Below are positions 23,343 through 34,300 of a DNA stretch of 64,000 bases, in pieces (within the stretch, counting starts at the first letter, position 1; each line of letters begins with the position of its first letter). The position numbers were made by a program, and so were the translations under genes. Below the pieces are notes generated by a model, which saw only the letters and a list, made by a program, of their open reading frames with translations, searched no databases and had not been told where the DNA came from. The DNA is from Larix kaempferi (taxonomy: Eukaryota > Streptophyta > Pinopsida > Pinales > Pinaceae), in the NCBI GenBank assembly GCA_027924585.1, contig BSBM01000151.1, positions 12,236,001-12,300,000 on the forward strand. Direction: 5' to 3'.

Positions 23343-23732
23343 GCAGGTGCGGGGGGGATTATTTTTGATCCCGGAGGAAGAAAAGTAGCTGACTTTTCCT
23401 AGGGACTAGGCACAAGAACCAACAATGAAGCAAAATGGTTGGCGATGCTTCATTCACTTGAGTTAGCCTCCTCCCTAAACATGGTAAAGTTACAAGTAAT
23501 TGGGGACTCCAGGCATGTAATCCAGACTATGAAAAATAGCTCTGCGAGAGGAGCAAAGAGCCAAAATCTTCGAAAAAGAATCGAACTTCTCCCTCTCCCC
23601 ACAGACACTCTATTTCTCCATGTTCTCGGAAGTCTCAATTCGACAGCGGATAGGCTCGCCAACATTGGAGCTACTTTGGGAAAAGGCCAGTTAGTACAAA
23701 ATGAAGTCTTGGGATATAAATTCATCCCTTAA
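23343..23732 (+). pseudogene. plant-LINE type RNase H domain, N-truncated
   Basis: RNase H would remove template RNA during reverse transcription. The frame reads GAGGIIFDPGG, then TNNEAKWLAMLHSLELA, VIGDSRHVIQ and NSTADRLAN, which carry the Glu and the two Asp positions of the RNase H fold; the first catalytic Asp would lie upstream of the truncation. A TAG at about 23401 stands where the family has Trp (DFS-stop-GLG). The C-terminal 97 codons are otherwise open (23439-23732). This is the acquired RNase H found at the C-terminus of some plant L1 ORF2 proteins. Confidence 0.8.
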
Positions 23733-24402
23733 GGAATTAGACATTGAACTTAAAATCATTCCATTGATTTCAAAAACTATGAATTGGAGGCGTTCCTCCC
23801 ATGGTGGGCACCCGGTCTCTTCTGCCCGCGCTTCCCAACAGATGGCACGTCTTAAGCCATGTGCCTTCACATCTGGACTCAATGCTCTCACGCTCCAGCA
23901 TTTATTGCTGCAGGGCGGTTTTATGGCTCCGCTTCGAGGCATGGAGCAGTCTAATTCATTTTCGCTCGGCCCTGAGCTACAGCAGCTTAGTCTCTCCGTC
24001 TCTGATTTAGATCCTCGGCAGCTTGAAGAAGACCCTCGCGACAGCAGCATTCAACTCGGCATCATGGACGGAATTCGGCAAGCCATTGCCACCCTCAGTC
24101 AGGTAACCTCGGAAGTCAAGGTTTATTTAAGCAGGACGTATTCGGTGGTTTGCTCCATCGCGGACCAGAATAAAGAGCAGAACATGGAATTTAAATACAT
24201 TCACTCTCGTCTTTCTTGTGTTGAGTCCCGCCTGGATGACATTGAGAGGAACACCATTGACCTTCTGGGGAATGTTGACAGCCTCAGAGATGACCTCTCT
24301 GTCTTCATCAGTAAAACCCAGTTCAGCCAGGTCCAGGAAGCGCCGTCTGTCAATCAGGGAATGTTGGAAGTTGCTTCCTTTCTGCAGCAGAACTACAGAT
24401 AG
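23701..24402 (+). CDS. open frame of 233 codons with coiled coil, within the LINE
   Basis: The frame overlaps the RNase H end by 32 bases in another phase. It begins MKSWDINSSLKELDIELK. Residues 115-215 are rich in heptad-like patterns (IHSRLSCVESRLDDIERN, VDSLRDDLSVF), suggesting a coiled coil. I do not recognise the protein. It lies between the RNase H and the poly(A) tail, where plant L1 elements normally have only a 3' UTR. It could be a third LINE gene, a gag-like ORF1 placed unusually, or a captured exon. The upstream start codon is not certain. Confidence 0.45.
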   Translation: MKSWDINSSLKELDIELKIIPLISKTMNWRRSSHGGHPVSSARASQQMARLKPCAFTSGLNALTLQHLLLQGGFMAPLRGMEQSNSFSLGPELQQLSLSVSDLDPRQLEEDPRDSSIQLGIMDGIRQAIATLSQVTSEVKVYLSRTYSVVCSIADQNKEQNMEFKYIHSRLSCVESRLDDIERNTIDLLGNVDSLRDDLSVFISKTQFSQVQEAPSVNQGMLEVASFLQQNYR

Positions 24403-25317
24403 TCTCTCTTATTTGAACTTTTGGAAGTTGCTCCCTCTACAGGTTTCTTATAAATCTCATCTTCTGAATGTTTTTTTGTCTATTGCTATGTAAACAGTTT
24501 GTAAGGGTTTACCCCAGTAAAATGACTAGAAATTCCAGGGAAATCAGGAGAAAAGACTCTAAGAGCCAAATTTCTTGTAAAATCTGCATTTTATCTCTTT
24601 TTGAAGCAGAATCATGGCTCAATTTTTGTAATGAATGGCTGTGCACAGCCTTTTATATATATATCTAAACTCCCCTGTTTCTGTTAAAAAAAAAAGGTTC
24701 TGTACTGTGCTTGACTGTCTTTGACCATCTCAACCCCCAGTCATTTCTCTCTCTCTGGTTTGTACATACCCTCTTGTAGGGTCAGCTGATTCCTAGAGTA
24801 GACTGGCCTCTCTGAGGCACAGTTCTTTTCTGAAAGTAACTCTTCTGAGTATTTCTACAGGAAGGGTTTCACACCCAGGTAAGTATCTTCAACTTTATCT
24901 CTTCTATTGTTACATGATCAACTTGTTTATTTTACTACATGTTACTGAAGATTACTTTAACACGGTGATCTAACTGGTAGTGTTAAAATTACTTTAACAC
25001 GGTGACCGATCTGATAGTGCTAAAGGTGTGACGTTGAAAGAGATGAAAATTATGTTATGTTAGAGATTACTACTGCACTATTTCATATTCAATGTTTGTA
25101 ATTGTTTATTAAATGTATTTTTTGCATTAAAGTATATTGAATTGTTATTCTTCTGCATATAACCCTAACTTGATGAAAAATTAACACATTAGTTTCTTAC
25201 TCTTAGAGTTTAACAATAACTTGATTCTCTACTCATCTGGAATCCAGGCATAGGTAATAGAAGTTTAAAGCACCTCTTGATGCAAGGAGAAGCTTGCTCA
25301 AGTAGAAATCCACAAGT

Positions 25318-25725
25318 CAAGCACCTTAGAATCTTTGGATGCCTTAGTTATACTTATATACCTAAGAAAAAATGGGACAAGTTGGATGATAGAGGAAAGA
25401 AGTAATGGTTTGTTGGATGCAGTAATTTTTCCAAGGCATACAAGCTTCTTGATCCAAACACCAAAAATAATTACTGCAAGCAGAAGTGTAGTGTTTGATG
25501 TTAACTCAGTATTTTATCAACGTGATCTGTTTGATATCAGAGTTAATCACGTTGATAGGGAAATCACTGAAAAGGCCAAGGAATACTCTAAGAGCTTCCT
25601 ACAAGGAAAAAGGGAAAAGGTATAATCAATACTACAAAGCTTTAAAAGGAGTTAAGCAAGATGAAATGTCTCTGAAGAATGAAAAAGGCACAAAGACGAG
25701 GTCCAAAGGAATATCTGAAAATTGA
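25318..25725 (+). pseudogene. copia integrase tail and hinge fragment
   Basis: The translation reads HLRIFGCLSYTYIPKKKWDKL, then a stop, FVGCSNFSKAYKLLDP and, in the next frame, ITASRSVVFDVNSVF, the conserved block between copia integrase and reverse transcriptase. The end has KEYSKSFLQGKREKV, then decays. It has one stop and one frameshift and no neighbouring domains. Confidence 0.78.
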
Positions 25726-25729
25726 CTGG

Positions 25730-27062
25730 TAATTAACTGTGCTAAACATATTTGAGACGTAGCTTTTTATCATCTTAATAAAATCTCATTGTTTTACTTT
25801 TCCTTTAGAAAAAAGGTAAAAATCAAGCTCATGTAAAAGTTTTGAAAGGAAAACACGTTGTCAATGAGAAACACAATGTATGGAAGAATAAATTAGCATG
25901 AACTAGGGAGATATTTGAAAGCTAAAAAGAGATACCAATCTGAAGACCCTAAAGTCCCAAGGGTCGATTCAAAGCCTTGTCAAGTACCTAGAAAAGCATA
26001 GATAAGTGCCAATATGAATATCAACAAATTATAATACCCAGCCATCAACATTGAGATCACAAGAAATTCAATTCCTGTCCACAAAAGTACTTATCTGTAG
26101 ACTGTGAAGGTATGAAGTAGAGAACACCTTCTATATTTGAATTTTTATAAATAATATCCTCCTAGTGTATATAGTTTGTCATACCTTTTGATAGTTGCCT
26201 TCTAGCTTTTTTATTCTTGCTCACTAGTGTATTGCAGCATTATTGCAAAGCTAAGGAGCTCCCTTTTCGTTGATCTAAAGGTCATTAGGAGATGACAACC
26301 TATCCTATTGTTAGCTAACTTTTCATAGCCCTTGTATTAAATGATGAAAAATTCTCCCAACTACTCTCATGCATCTTTTGCATTTCTTGCGCTCTCAGTA
26401 GTAGAGATGTTGATATGACCAAACCTATCCAGTGATGCTTTCCAAATAACAAAGTCAATGTCCAATTGGTCGGTGAACTACATTTGACTTCCTTGGAGTA
26501 CTCTTTAAGGTTATGACCAAGGTGATACAAGATAGCATTGTACAATGCACATTTTCATGAAGCAAAAATTAGAAAGTGGGTCTTAGTACAAAAACATAAT
26601 GAGTCACAATGATCATACCTTTCGTTAACACAATTTTTCATGCCATTTTGGAGGATAACCACACATGTTATGTTGGATAGGGTTATGTTATGAACTTATG
26701 ATTTTACAAACCATGCTTGAATAATATGTAATTCTAAGCTAGTAAATTCCGCCACAAAAAATTAGTGGCAAACTTAGAGAGGGTGTTATGTGTGTGTGCA
26801 TTTTTAAATATTTCCGCAAACACGGACATCAATCCACACACAACACACGCATGCACAAACACATGCAGATATGTGTGGTATACATGCATACATCTACTAA
26901 CATAAACATACAGATATATCATTCACCAAGTCACAGAATTATACATGATATGTAATGGATTTAGTTCAGCATATAGGACTTGCATATAGGGTAATAAAAG
27001 GCAGAACTCCTCAAGCAACCTGTGAAAGGATGATAACAAAACAGATTAACCGATTAACCTAC
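25730..27062. other. non-coding stretch, probable intron 2 of the host gene
   Basis: Minus-strand exon 2 of the host gene ends at 27063 with a GTAGGT donor, so the DNA to the left is likely intron 2. I could not find exon 3 by reading. A TGTGTGTGTGC run (about 26787) and AT-rich filler are all that stand out. Confidence 0.4.
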
Positions 27063-27233
27063 CTGATCTTTAACTGCATCCTCTCGCCATTCCCTTTGAA
27101 ACTTCATTAATAATAGAACAAGCAATCTCTGCAACTCATGAGGAACCTCAGGCGGGAACAACTTTTGAATCTCATCTTTGTTGAAGTTCTCATAAACACA
27201 CCTTCGAATCAATATACGGAGGCATACCAAAAG
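27063..27233 (-). CDS. host gene exon 2, COMM-domain-like protein
   Basis: The minus-strand exon starts after the acceptor TTCTTCATGCAG and ends before the donor GTAGGT. It encodes 57 residues, including LLVCLRILIRRCVYENFNK, FPPEVPHELQRLL and KFQREWREDAVKDQ, and has no stop. Phase 0 at both ends joins it directly to exon 1 (DLDP|LLVC). The sequence is strongly helical. My recollection is of a conserved plant COMM-domain-like protein family in which the COMM domain follows after this point, so the identification is tentative. Further exons, including the predicted C-terminal half, were not found in this window. Confidence 0.75.
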
Positions 27234-27730
27234 CTGCATGAAGAAAACATAAGAACAACTGGTCAGAAGAAGATCATTATTTAATGGATAATGCTATATT
27301 GTAGATGATGATGCATTTTCTCCTTCACGGCATGAATTATAGTAATTGGTCAAAAACTATGGATATCCCTACAACTCATAAAATAGATACCAATATGCCT
27401 GCAGCTTTGAACTGCAAAAGGCTAAGAGTAACTCTAGTTATATATCAATACAATGTATGGTCTTCCCTCTTTTCTTAAAGTATCTGTGAATCTACTTCCT
27501 TCGCACTTTAGCCAGATCTGATCTCTGAAACTTAGTTCTTTTAATTAATCCACTACTCAAATCAGTGCAAAGCAGACCTGTTTCTATTATATTATGTCAC
27601 AATGCAGTAGATACGTCCATGCCCTCCTTATTAACATGCTTTCTGATGCTAGTTTTTGCCAGTCCTATTAACCACATCAACCAAGGGGGAGTGCCAACAT
27701 CTTTTTTTTCTGTATTTGTTATCAGCCAAA

Positions 27731-28833
27731 AACCAAAATGAATTTCAAAGAAAAATACTCATTTTCTGATAGACCTACAAAGGTAAACAAATGACTGATT
27801 CTATCTGTTGGGCCAGGGTCTACTGATAAGTTGGAGTGGCTTCCATGATGATGACCCAGGTTCAAAACCCGGTGGGCATGCTACTCGCGATAATGCACTT
27901 GAACAAGTCTTCCCAATGTGTGAGGTCGTGTTAATGAGATAAATACGGGTTCAGTGCTTATGCAGAGGCGCTGTTAATGAAGGTTCCCCTGTTAATATAA
28001 TCCTCTGGGTGACTTTGACAGAATAAAGAAGAGAATGAAGCTAAGTATAAGTTTTGGCTGAATTCGACAGAATAGAGAATAGATATCCTCAGTTAAACCA
28101 AAATGAATTTCAAAGAAAAATACCCATTTTCTGATAGACCTACAAAGGTAAACAAATGACTGATTCCATCTGTTGGGCCAGGGTCTACTGATAAGTTGGA
28201 GTGCCTTCCATGATGATGACCCAGGTTCAAAACCCGGTGGGCATGCTACTCGCGATAATGCACTTGAACAAGTCTTCCCAATGTGTGAGGTCGTGTTAAT
28301 GAGATAAATACGGGTTCAGTGCTTATGCAGACTCGCAGAAGCGCTGTTAATAAAGGTTCCCCTGTTAATGTAATCCTCTGGGTGACTTTGACAGAATAAA
28401 GAAGAGAATGAAGCTAAGTATAAGTTTTGGCTGAATTTGCCAGAATAGAGAATAGATATCCTCAGTTAAACCAAAATGAATTTCAAAGAAAAATACCCAT
28501 TTTCTGATAGACCTACAAAGGTAAACAAATGACTGATTCCATCTGATGGGCCAGGGTCTACTGATAAGTTGGAGTGCCTTCCATGATGATGACCCAGGTT
28601 CAAAATCCGGTGGGCATGCTACTCGCGATAATGCACTTGAACAAGTCTTCCCAATGTGTGAGGTCGTGTTAATGAGATAAATACGGGTTCAGTGCTTATG
28701 CAAAGGCGCTGTTAATGAAGGTTCCCCTGTTAATGTAATCCTCTGGGTGACTTTGACAGAATAAAGAAGAGAATGAAGCTAAGTATAAGTTTTGGCTGAA
28801 TTTGACAGAATAGAGAATAGATATCCTCAGTTA
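27731..28833 (+). repeat. three tandem copies of a 365-373-bp SINE-like unit
   Basis: AACCAAAATGAATTTCAAAG begins units at 27731, 28096 and 28469. The units are nearly identical; copy 2 has a small extra segment (ACTCGCAG, about 28331). Each holds Pol III-like A and B boxes, and ends GATATCCTCAGTTA. The close identity suggests recent tandem duplication rather than three independent insertions. Confidence 0.85.
27816..27869 (+). promoter_or_regulatory. tRNA-like Pol III promoter (A and B boxes) of the SINE-like unit
   Basis: GGGTCTACTGA (27816-27826) resembles a tRNA A box and GGTTCAAAACC (27859-27869) fits the B box GGTTCRANNCC. Spacing of 32 bases is normal for Pol III internal promoters. 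The same pair recurs in copies 2 and 3. The surrounding bases only partly fold as a tRNA, so this is SINE-like rather than a tRNA gene. Confidence 0.6.
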
Positions 28834-29052
28834 TAGCTTCATATCCAAGGAGGTGCACCCTCTCTAGTCAAAAGGGCTTCGGTGCTTATGCAGAGATGCT
28901 GTTAATGAAGGTTCCCGTGTTAATGTGATCTGCTGGGTGACTTTGACAGAACAGAGAAGAAAATGAAGTTAAGTATAAGTTCTGGGTGAACTTGACAGAA
29001 TACGGTTATAGCTTCATAGCCAAGGAGTTGCACCCTCTCTAGTCAAAAGGGC
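28834..29052 (+). repeat. degenerate fourth copy and 48-bp duplicate next to the array
   Basis: GGTGCTTATGCAGAGATGCTG...GGGTGACTTTGACAGAA (about 28878-28950) is a diverged partial copy of the unit's 3' half. TATAGCTTCAT(A/T)(T/G)CCAAGGAG plus CACCCTCTCTAGTC occurs at about 28832 and again at 29004. Confidence 0.7.
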
Positions 29053-29408
29053 TTTATCAACCCCAAAATAAAAACGAGAAACTCTCCATATGAGGTTACA
29101 ATCCACCATTGGAGTTGCATGCTTAGTCTGTCTCTGGGCAAAGCTGAATCAGCAAATGCCACCGGATGACCATTCAATTCTGATTTTGCAAATTACAACA
29201 AAAAGAACTTCACCTACATAAGTTTACCAAATAAACGGGTTTTAGAATCACTTTTATATTGAAACGAAAAAGAGATGATGTGAGGGGCAATGCTTTTCGT
29301 AGCTGGCAGGACCAAATTCAAGAGAATAATTTACAGCGAAATCCAATATATGCAGCAGATTGGAGGAGTTGCAGCAAAGCGAACATAAATAAAGATAGAG
29401 GGACTTAC

Positions 29409-29582
29409 AGGGTCCAAGTCGTTCTCGGTGGGGAGCTGAAGGAGCTCTTGAATATAAGCTTTCTCTGGAGGATCGAGGCCTGTTTTACGAGTTCTCCAGA
29501 GAGATTGAAGAATGTGTTCCACTGATTCCTTGGACTTGGCTCTCACCAGCGCTGGCAAGTGATCCCACAGTGCATGATCCAT
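29409..29582 (-). CDS. host gene exon 1, COMM-domain-like protein (start)
   Basis: The exon has an ATG at 29582 and ends at 29409 before a consensus GTAAGT donor. It encodes 58 residues: MDHALWDHLPALVRAKS, then HILQSLWRTRKTGL and LLQLPTENDLDP. There is no stop, and splicing to exon 2 keeps phase 0. The combination of unbroken frame, strong splice sites and non-transposon protein character makes this the best candidate host gene in the window. The 5' UTR and promoter would lie to the right; a CpG-containing stretch (CTTCGGCCCGGGCAAACGCG, about 29693) is there. The protein family (COMM-domain-like) is from recollection, not from a search. Confidence 0.75.
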
Positions 29583-31394
29583 TCTACTATTTTGTCTTTC
29601 CTCATATATTTATCTGTTTAACAGGAGGTGAACGGAGCGATTATGTGTAGATCTTCAAAACAGAGATCATAAACCTTGTCCTTCGTCATTATTCTTCGGC
29701 CCGGGCAAACGCGACTAGTAGCTTCGGCTAGTCAAACTATTTCAATTGCATTTGCCACTGATATAATTAGCATTTGCCCTGGAGGCTCAAAAATGAATGT
29801 GGTTAGGAAAAGAATAAATTTTGTAACAATGTTAGAGAATATTTGACAACGAATCAATAAACAAATATTATATATTTAATAATAAGGAAGTTGTAATTTA
29901 AGTAGGTGTAACTATTAAAAACATACGTATTTTCCTTTGGTAATTATATATGTAATTAAAAAATGAATTGTATAAATATAAAATGACCTTCTGTGATATT
30001 TTCGACTTCCGACAGATTCGATTTGTGTTCACTTCTCGCTTATCCCCCAACTTGGTCAACTTTCTTCGGTGTCGTCCGACCTAATTTTTATTGAACACAA
30101 TTTTTTTTTACTTCTCCGGAAACTTGAATTTGAAAACGAATAGGGATGAATGGACGCTTAATGAAAATAATCATTTATATGTCTAGACAGATAGGCAGTG
30201 ATAGGATTTTACATAGTTATCACAAACAAAAAGGGGATCGGGATGGGTATAGTAGCTCGACATGAGAAATATTAAAGAAAGGTTTGAAGAATGGAACATC
30301 TGAGATAATTCAGTTCGAGTGTATTCACTCAATCTGAGAAACGTTAAGAAAAATAAGAAGGATATGCAATCCGAGATAGTTTAAAACAAGTAGAATATTT
30401 CACTTGAAATTGCATTTGGAGAGGTCGAGGAGGTTGGAGGTCCACGGAGGTTGGAGAGGTCGAGGAGGTGGAGGAGGTCTAGGAAGTCGGAGAGATCGAT
30501 GAAGTCTAGGAGGTCGGAAGAGGTCGCTCTTTCAGCATTGTTGTCACTCCAAACAAACAAAAAACATTCTGAACATGAATTCCACCCAATGGCAAAGATG
30601 TGGGATAGCTCCACATTAGGGTTAATTAATTAGTAACTTCTGTTGTGGTGGCGCAGTACACAGCCTCGTATCAGCTTCAATGAGAAACAGTTTTCTTTAG
30701 CACAAATTTACTAGACAGATTCTTGTCTAAAGGAACATTTACAAACTATACTCATATACAGGTCCTGGGTATCGCCACACTTGCAAATTTATTTCTTTCA
30801 AGTTCTATTTACGGTATTAAAATGCATTTAGATCATTACAGTATTAAAATTATTTTTAAATACAGAAATCCGATAATTATTGATCAGTCTTTTTGCGATT
30901 CGCCATGTAAAATTTTGCAACACAGTTCCAAGTCTAGGAGATTTCTCAACCTTGGAAGCAACACTGCTAATCAGTCAAAATTGTCATTCAAAATCTGTCG
31001 GCTTTGCCTATCGACCAATGCAAACAAAAAATTGCAGTGGTCGGCAGACTATTGTCGGTGGCCGACTGATTCTGATGAAAACATGATAAGATAGGTAGAC
31101 TATAATACAAAAAATTCCTAATAAAAAATATTTTAACTAATAAAAACAATAAATTTATACTAGGAAATTTGCAGGATGAGAGAATCTAAACCCAACAATG
31201 CTGCAAAAATTTTATCATATAAGATGTTGAGCCGAACATCAAGGGTAAAAATATACATGAATAGATCTTAGATGTTTACATTCAATTATACAATTGTATT
31301 GTTCGTCCATTTGACCAACATATTCAATTATACAAAATGCAAAATTACTAAACAAAATTGTTTATAACTATGCTTTAAGTGATAAATGCAGCTG
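29583..31394. other. intergenic, probable host-gene promoter side
   Basis: This stretch is upstream of the minus-strand host gene and downstream of the long minus-strand pseudogene. It is AT-rich, with no open frame of protein character. A GGAGGTCGA minisatellite is at 30418-30530, and a hairpin GTCGG-TGG-CCGAC at 31054-31066. Confidence 0.45.
30418..30530 (+). repeat. short GGAGGTCGA-type minisatellite
   Basis: GGAGAGGTCGAGGAGGTTGG and variants of a 9-12-base unit (GGAGGTCNA, GGAAGTCGGA) repeat about ten times. The strand is almost free of other composition, and open frames here are by-products. Confidence 0.75.
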
Positions 31395-34300
31395 CTATGA
31401 GTTGTCTGGAGTGGAACTGGGCATTGTTGGTTGTTCCAGACAGACCTCGACAATTGCTTCAGCTGAAACTAACATTTGGTGTTGGAAGCTCTCCCAATGA
31501 TGCAATTTGTTCTGGATGTCGATAGTAAGTGTTGTAAGGGCCGACAAGTGGGCTATCTGTTCTTTAGTAGTTTTGCCCTGTAGATGAATTAGGTCGGAAC
31601 TGAAGAGATTTATTTTCTCATGTGCAGCTGAAAGCAGTGTTCGAAGACGTGGTCAGAGTTGCTCTACTTTGTCAAGGTTATGACGAGCTTGGCTCAACCA
31701 TTGTGCTTCACTTTTTTCCAATTTCTTGTGTTTTCTATTTTTCATTATCAGTTGTTCCTCAATAATTTTGGCCATGGTTTCATCAGCTACTCGGTGTTCT
31801 TTTTGAAGATTGTCAATTGTCTCTCTTGTCTCTCGCATTTCCGTAAACACGTTGCCATAATGTTTGTACCAATTGCGGAGAACATTGTTTGTTGTCTTTG
31901 CTTCGTCATTAGACTATATGAGCTGACTATGTGCTGAGTTGAATGCTTCAAACTGTTGTGACATCAATGACGATGTTACTGTGGCTTGTTCTTCTTGGTC
32001 CTTGGTCTGCTGTTCAGACAGTGCCGACACGACAGATTCGAACAACTGAAATGCTTTATCAAGCGTGCTTGTCGTGTTAGAGGTGACTAGAATTGTTATG
32101 ACTTGTTGCGCTAATTCTTGACACTTTGTCAGAAATAGGGTTTGTTCTTGTTCCACCTTGTGAATCCAGTCTTCTGCTTCCAGTCGTCTATGTCGTTGTT
32201 CTCGGTTGATTGCATCAGCCAGTATGTCGAGCTCTTCCTGTGGTGCCTATTGTGGATGGTATGTCGAGATCGGGCCAAATTGGTCGAGATGTACAGACAA
32301 ATGATTCAATTGAGATATGTGCTGCAGATGTTGTTGCTGTTGTTGAAGATTTTTCTCTTGGTGTCGTCTTTTGTTTTTTTCCTTTTTCTTGGATTTTTCT
32401 TTAGATTTTGCCGCCGCTAATTGCTTTTTTGATTCTTTTTTAGTCTCAATTATTGCTGATGCCTGTTTTGTCTGTTTTTGTTATGCTTGTATTGAGCTGC
32501 TTGGTATTTCTACTATGTTTGTCGAAATTACTTCTTCACTTGTTACTTTTTTTGCTTGCTCTATTGTCTCTACAGCTGGCTCAACTGCTACTGACTCAAC
32601 TGTTGCGTCAGTTGTTTCTGTTGCTGACTCGACTGTTACTTTACCCATTTTACCTATTGACGACACAGGTGTTTCGTCGACTGGAAGATGAGGGTTAGGA
32701 TTTAAACTGGGAGACGGTTGCCAACTGACTACATTTAAAACTTGAAGGTCGGGGAAATGTTGCGGTGAGTTGATGACATGTCGGGGAGGTGAATGGGCTT
32801 CCATCGACGGAATGACTGGAAAAGGAATGAACAAAGAAATATGTTCAACAAAAATTGGATTCTTTGTGTCACGATTGCGTTGTAGATGGGTATGGTGCAT
32901 GTCAATTGGTTGCAATTTTATGGTATCTGATGGATTGAAAAGTTGGGTTGGGATGACACCAAGGGGAGAAGAATCTATCGATGAAGCAGTGTCTGCGAAT
33001 ACAAGTTTCTTGGTTATGATTTTTCTCCAATCTAGGAACATGGTCGGGAGTTGGGTCATGAATTGGGCAATGTCACTATCATTTTGGAATGTTTCTCGAA
33101 GCGAGGAAGGAAGAGTTTGTATAATATTAGAAACTTGAGATGGAGGTTGAAGTGCAAGTGGGGTACTTACCACTGATGTGGAAAAAAAAGTCTCATGCGT
33201 GACAATGGTCGACGATGGTGGAGGTGAGTTATCTAACAGGTCGACAGCATCGTCGATGATAAGCCTGACTTTCTTTTTGGATCGAGGGCTCTCGGCTTCC
33301 AAAAATTTCTTTAATTGGTCGTCAAAAGGTATTTTGTTCTTCGCTGCATCTTCCAATATTCGAGTTGCGCTGTCGTATAATTTAGTTTCATCTTCTACTG
33401 TCAGCTCGTCAATCGTCATTTTTCTTTTGCCCTTGCCCTGTATTTGTACAAGTCTTGAATGTCGACCTATGGATAATTGGTCGTCCATCTGGTGGATGTT
33501 GTCGATTGTCAATGCGTACTCAGGATTGTCCGACAGGGTCTCTGCATCCGATTGTTGAGCTCCATCCGCTGAATCTTGCTGTGGAATGAGCGTAAGTGCT
33601 AAAGGTTCTGATCCGGCCTTGAGCTGAGGTTGAAAAGTAAAATTGTCCATATATAGGCGGATTTCATATGCTTCTCCTTTCTCTTGATCAGTTAAAGGTT
33701 CGACTATGGGAATGTCAATTTCATGTGCCAAAGGAGGGATTATCAATTTTTTGTTGGATTGCCTTTGAAGCTCATTGAAGATTTCCTCGACCGAAGGGTA
33801 ACAGTCGAGATCTTGTGCGGGTCTCGTTGCTCCTTCTAAGTACCAAACTGATGTATGGTCCAGTGCAAGTTCAATGTGAGCGGTCAGAGGCAGACTTCGT
33901 CGAACATTCTGAGCTACTCTCCATCTGGTCGACTGAACTTTTAAGTCTTCAAACTAGGATTCTAGCCAAATGTTGATTGTTGACAGCCCAAGTCTGTTGC
34001 CTCCTTTCGTAAAGCAACGGAAGTTGTTCATTAACACAGGTCCTGGTTTAGTAAAGTCTTTATTTCCTTTTGGTCTTATAGCCGTCATTGCTATCCAGAT
34101 GATTAGAGATGGATAGCGAATGGGGACTCCATTCTCTTGGCACTTCATACATATGTTCTTGATAATTTCGGCAAGGTACTTAGCCCAGTTGTATACTTTG
34201 TCGTCTTTTGCCATGCTTAGGATAGCATGGAAAAGCGGTGGACCCTCGACCAGAGGTTGACAAAGCGGTGGACACGATTCGCGCAGCTATTTTATAACTT

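Larger units (their letters stand above)
23334..24696 (+). mobile_element. 5'-truncated LINE with poly(A) tail and 10-bp target duplication
   Basis: GTTCTGTACT occurs at 23324-23333 and again at 24697-24706, directly after a run of ten A's that ends at 24695. A poly(A) tail plus target duplication marks target-primed reverse transcription of an L1-type element. The copy starts in the middle of an RNase H domain, so the upstream endonuclease and reverse transcriptase are lost. It also carries a 233-codon open frame downstream of RNase H. Confidence 0.82.
22640..25030 (+). other. LTR-like non-coding DNA hosting a LINE
   Basis: CTTTGGGGTTTTTGTCCTTAAAAGGTTTCCCCGTG (about 22860-22894) resembles the end region of plant copia LTRs. 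Two direct copies of ATTACTTTAACACGGTGA lie at about 24952 and 24990. The stretch is interrupted at 23334-24696 by a LINE. No LTR ends were fixed, and the copia fragment at 25318 may belong to the same old element. Confidence 0.4.
27234..29408 (-). other. host gene intron 1, carrying a repeat array
   Basis: The intron (2175 bp) runs from the donor GTAAGT at 29408 to the acceptor ATGCAG at 27234. More than half is a three-copy tandem array (27731-28833) and its degenerate relatives (to 29052). Confidence 0.75.

Noticed and set aside
26315-26545. Minus-strand 76-codon frame as exon 3 of the host gene
   Set aside because: It has no similarity to the expected continuation and no acceptor in the right phase.
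27816-27890. tRNA gene
   Set aside because: A and B boxes are present but the acceptor and anticodon stems do not pair and the unit continues for 300 bases, so SINE-like is the better call.
32142-33558. Plus-strand open frames opposite the large minus-strand pseudogene
   Set aside because: They are mirror frames of the better-supported minus-strand protein, with low-complexity Leu/Phe/Val-rich translations.
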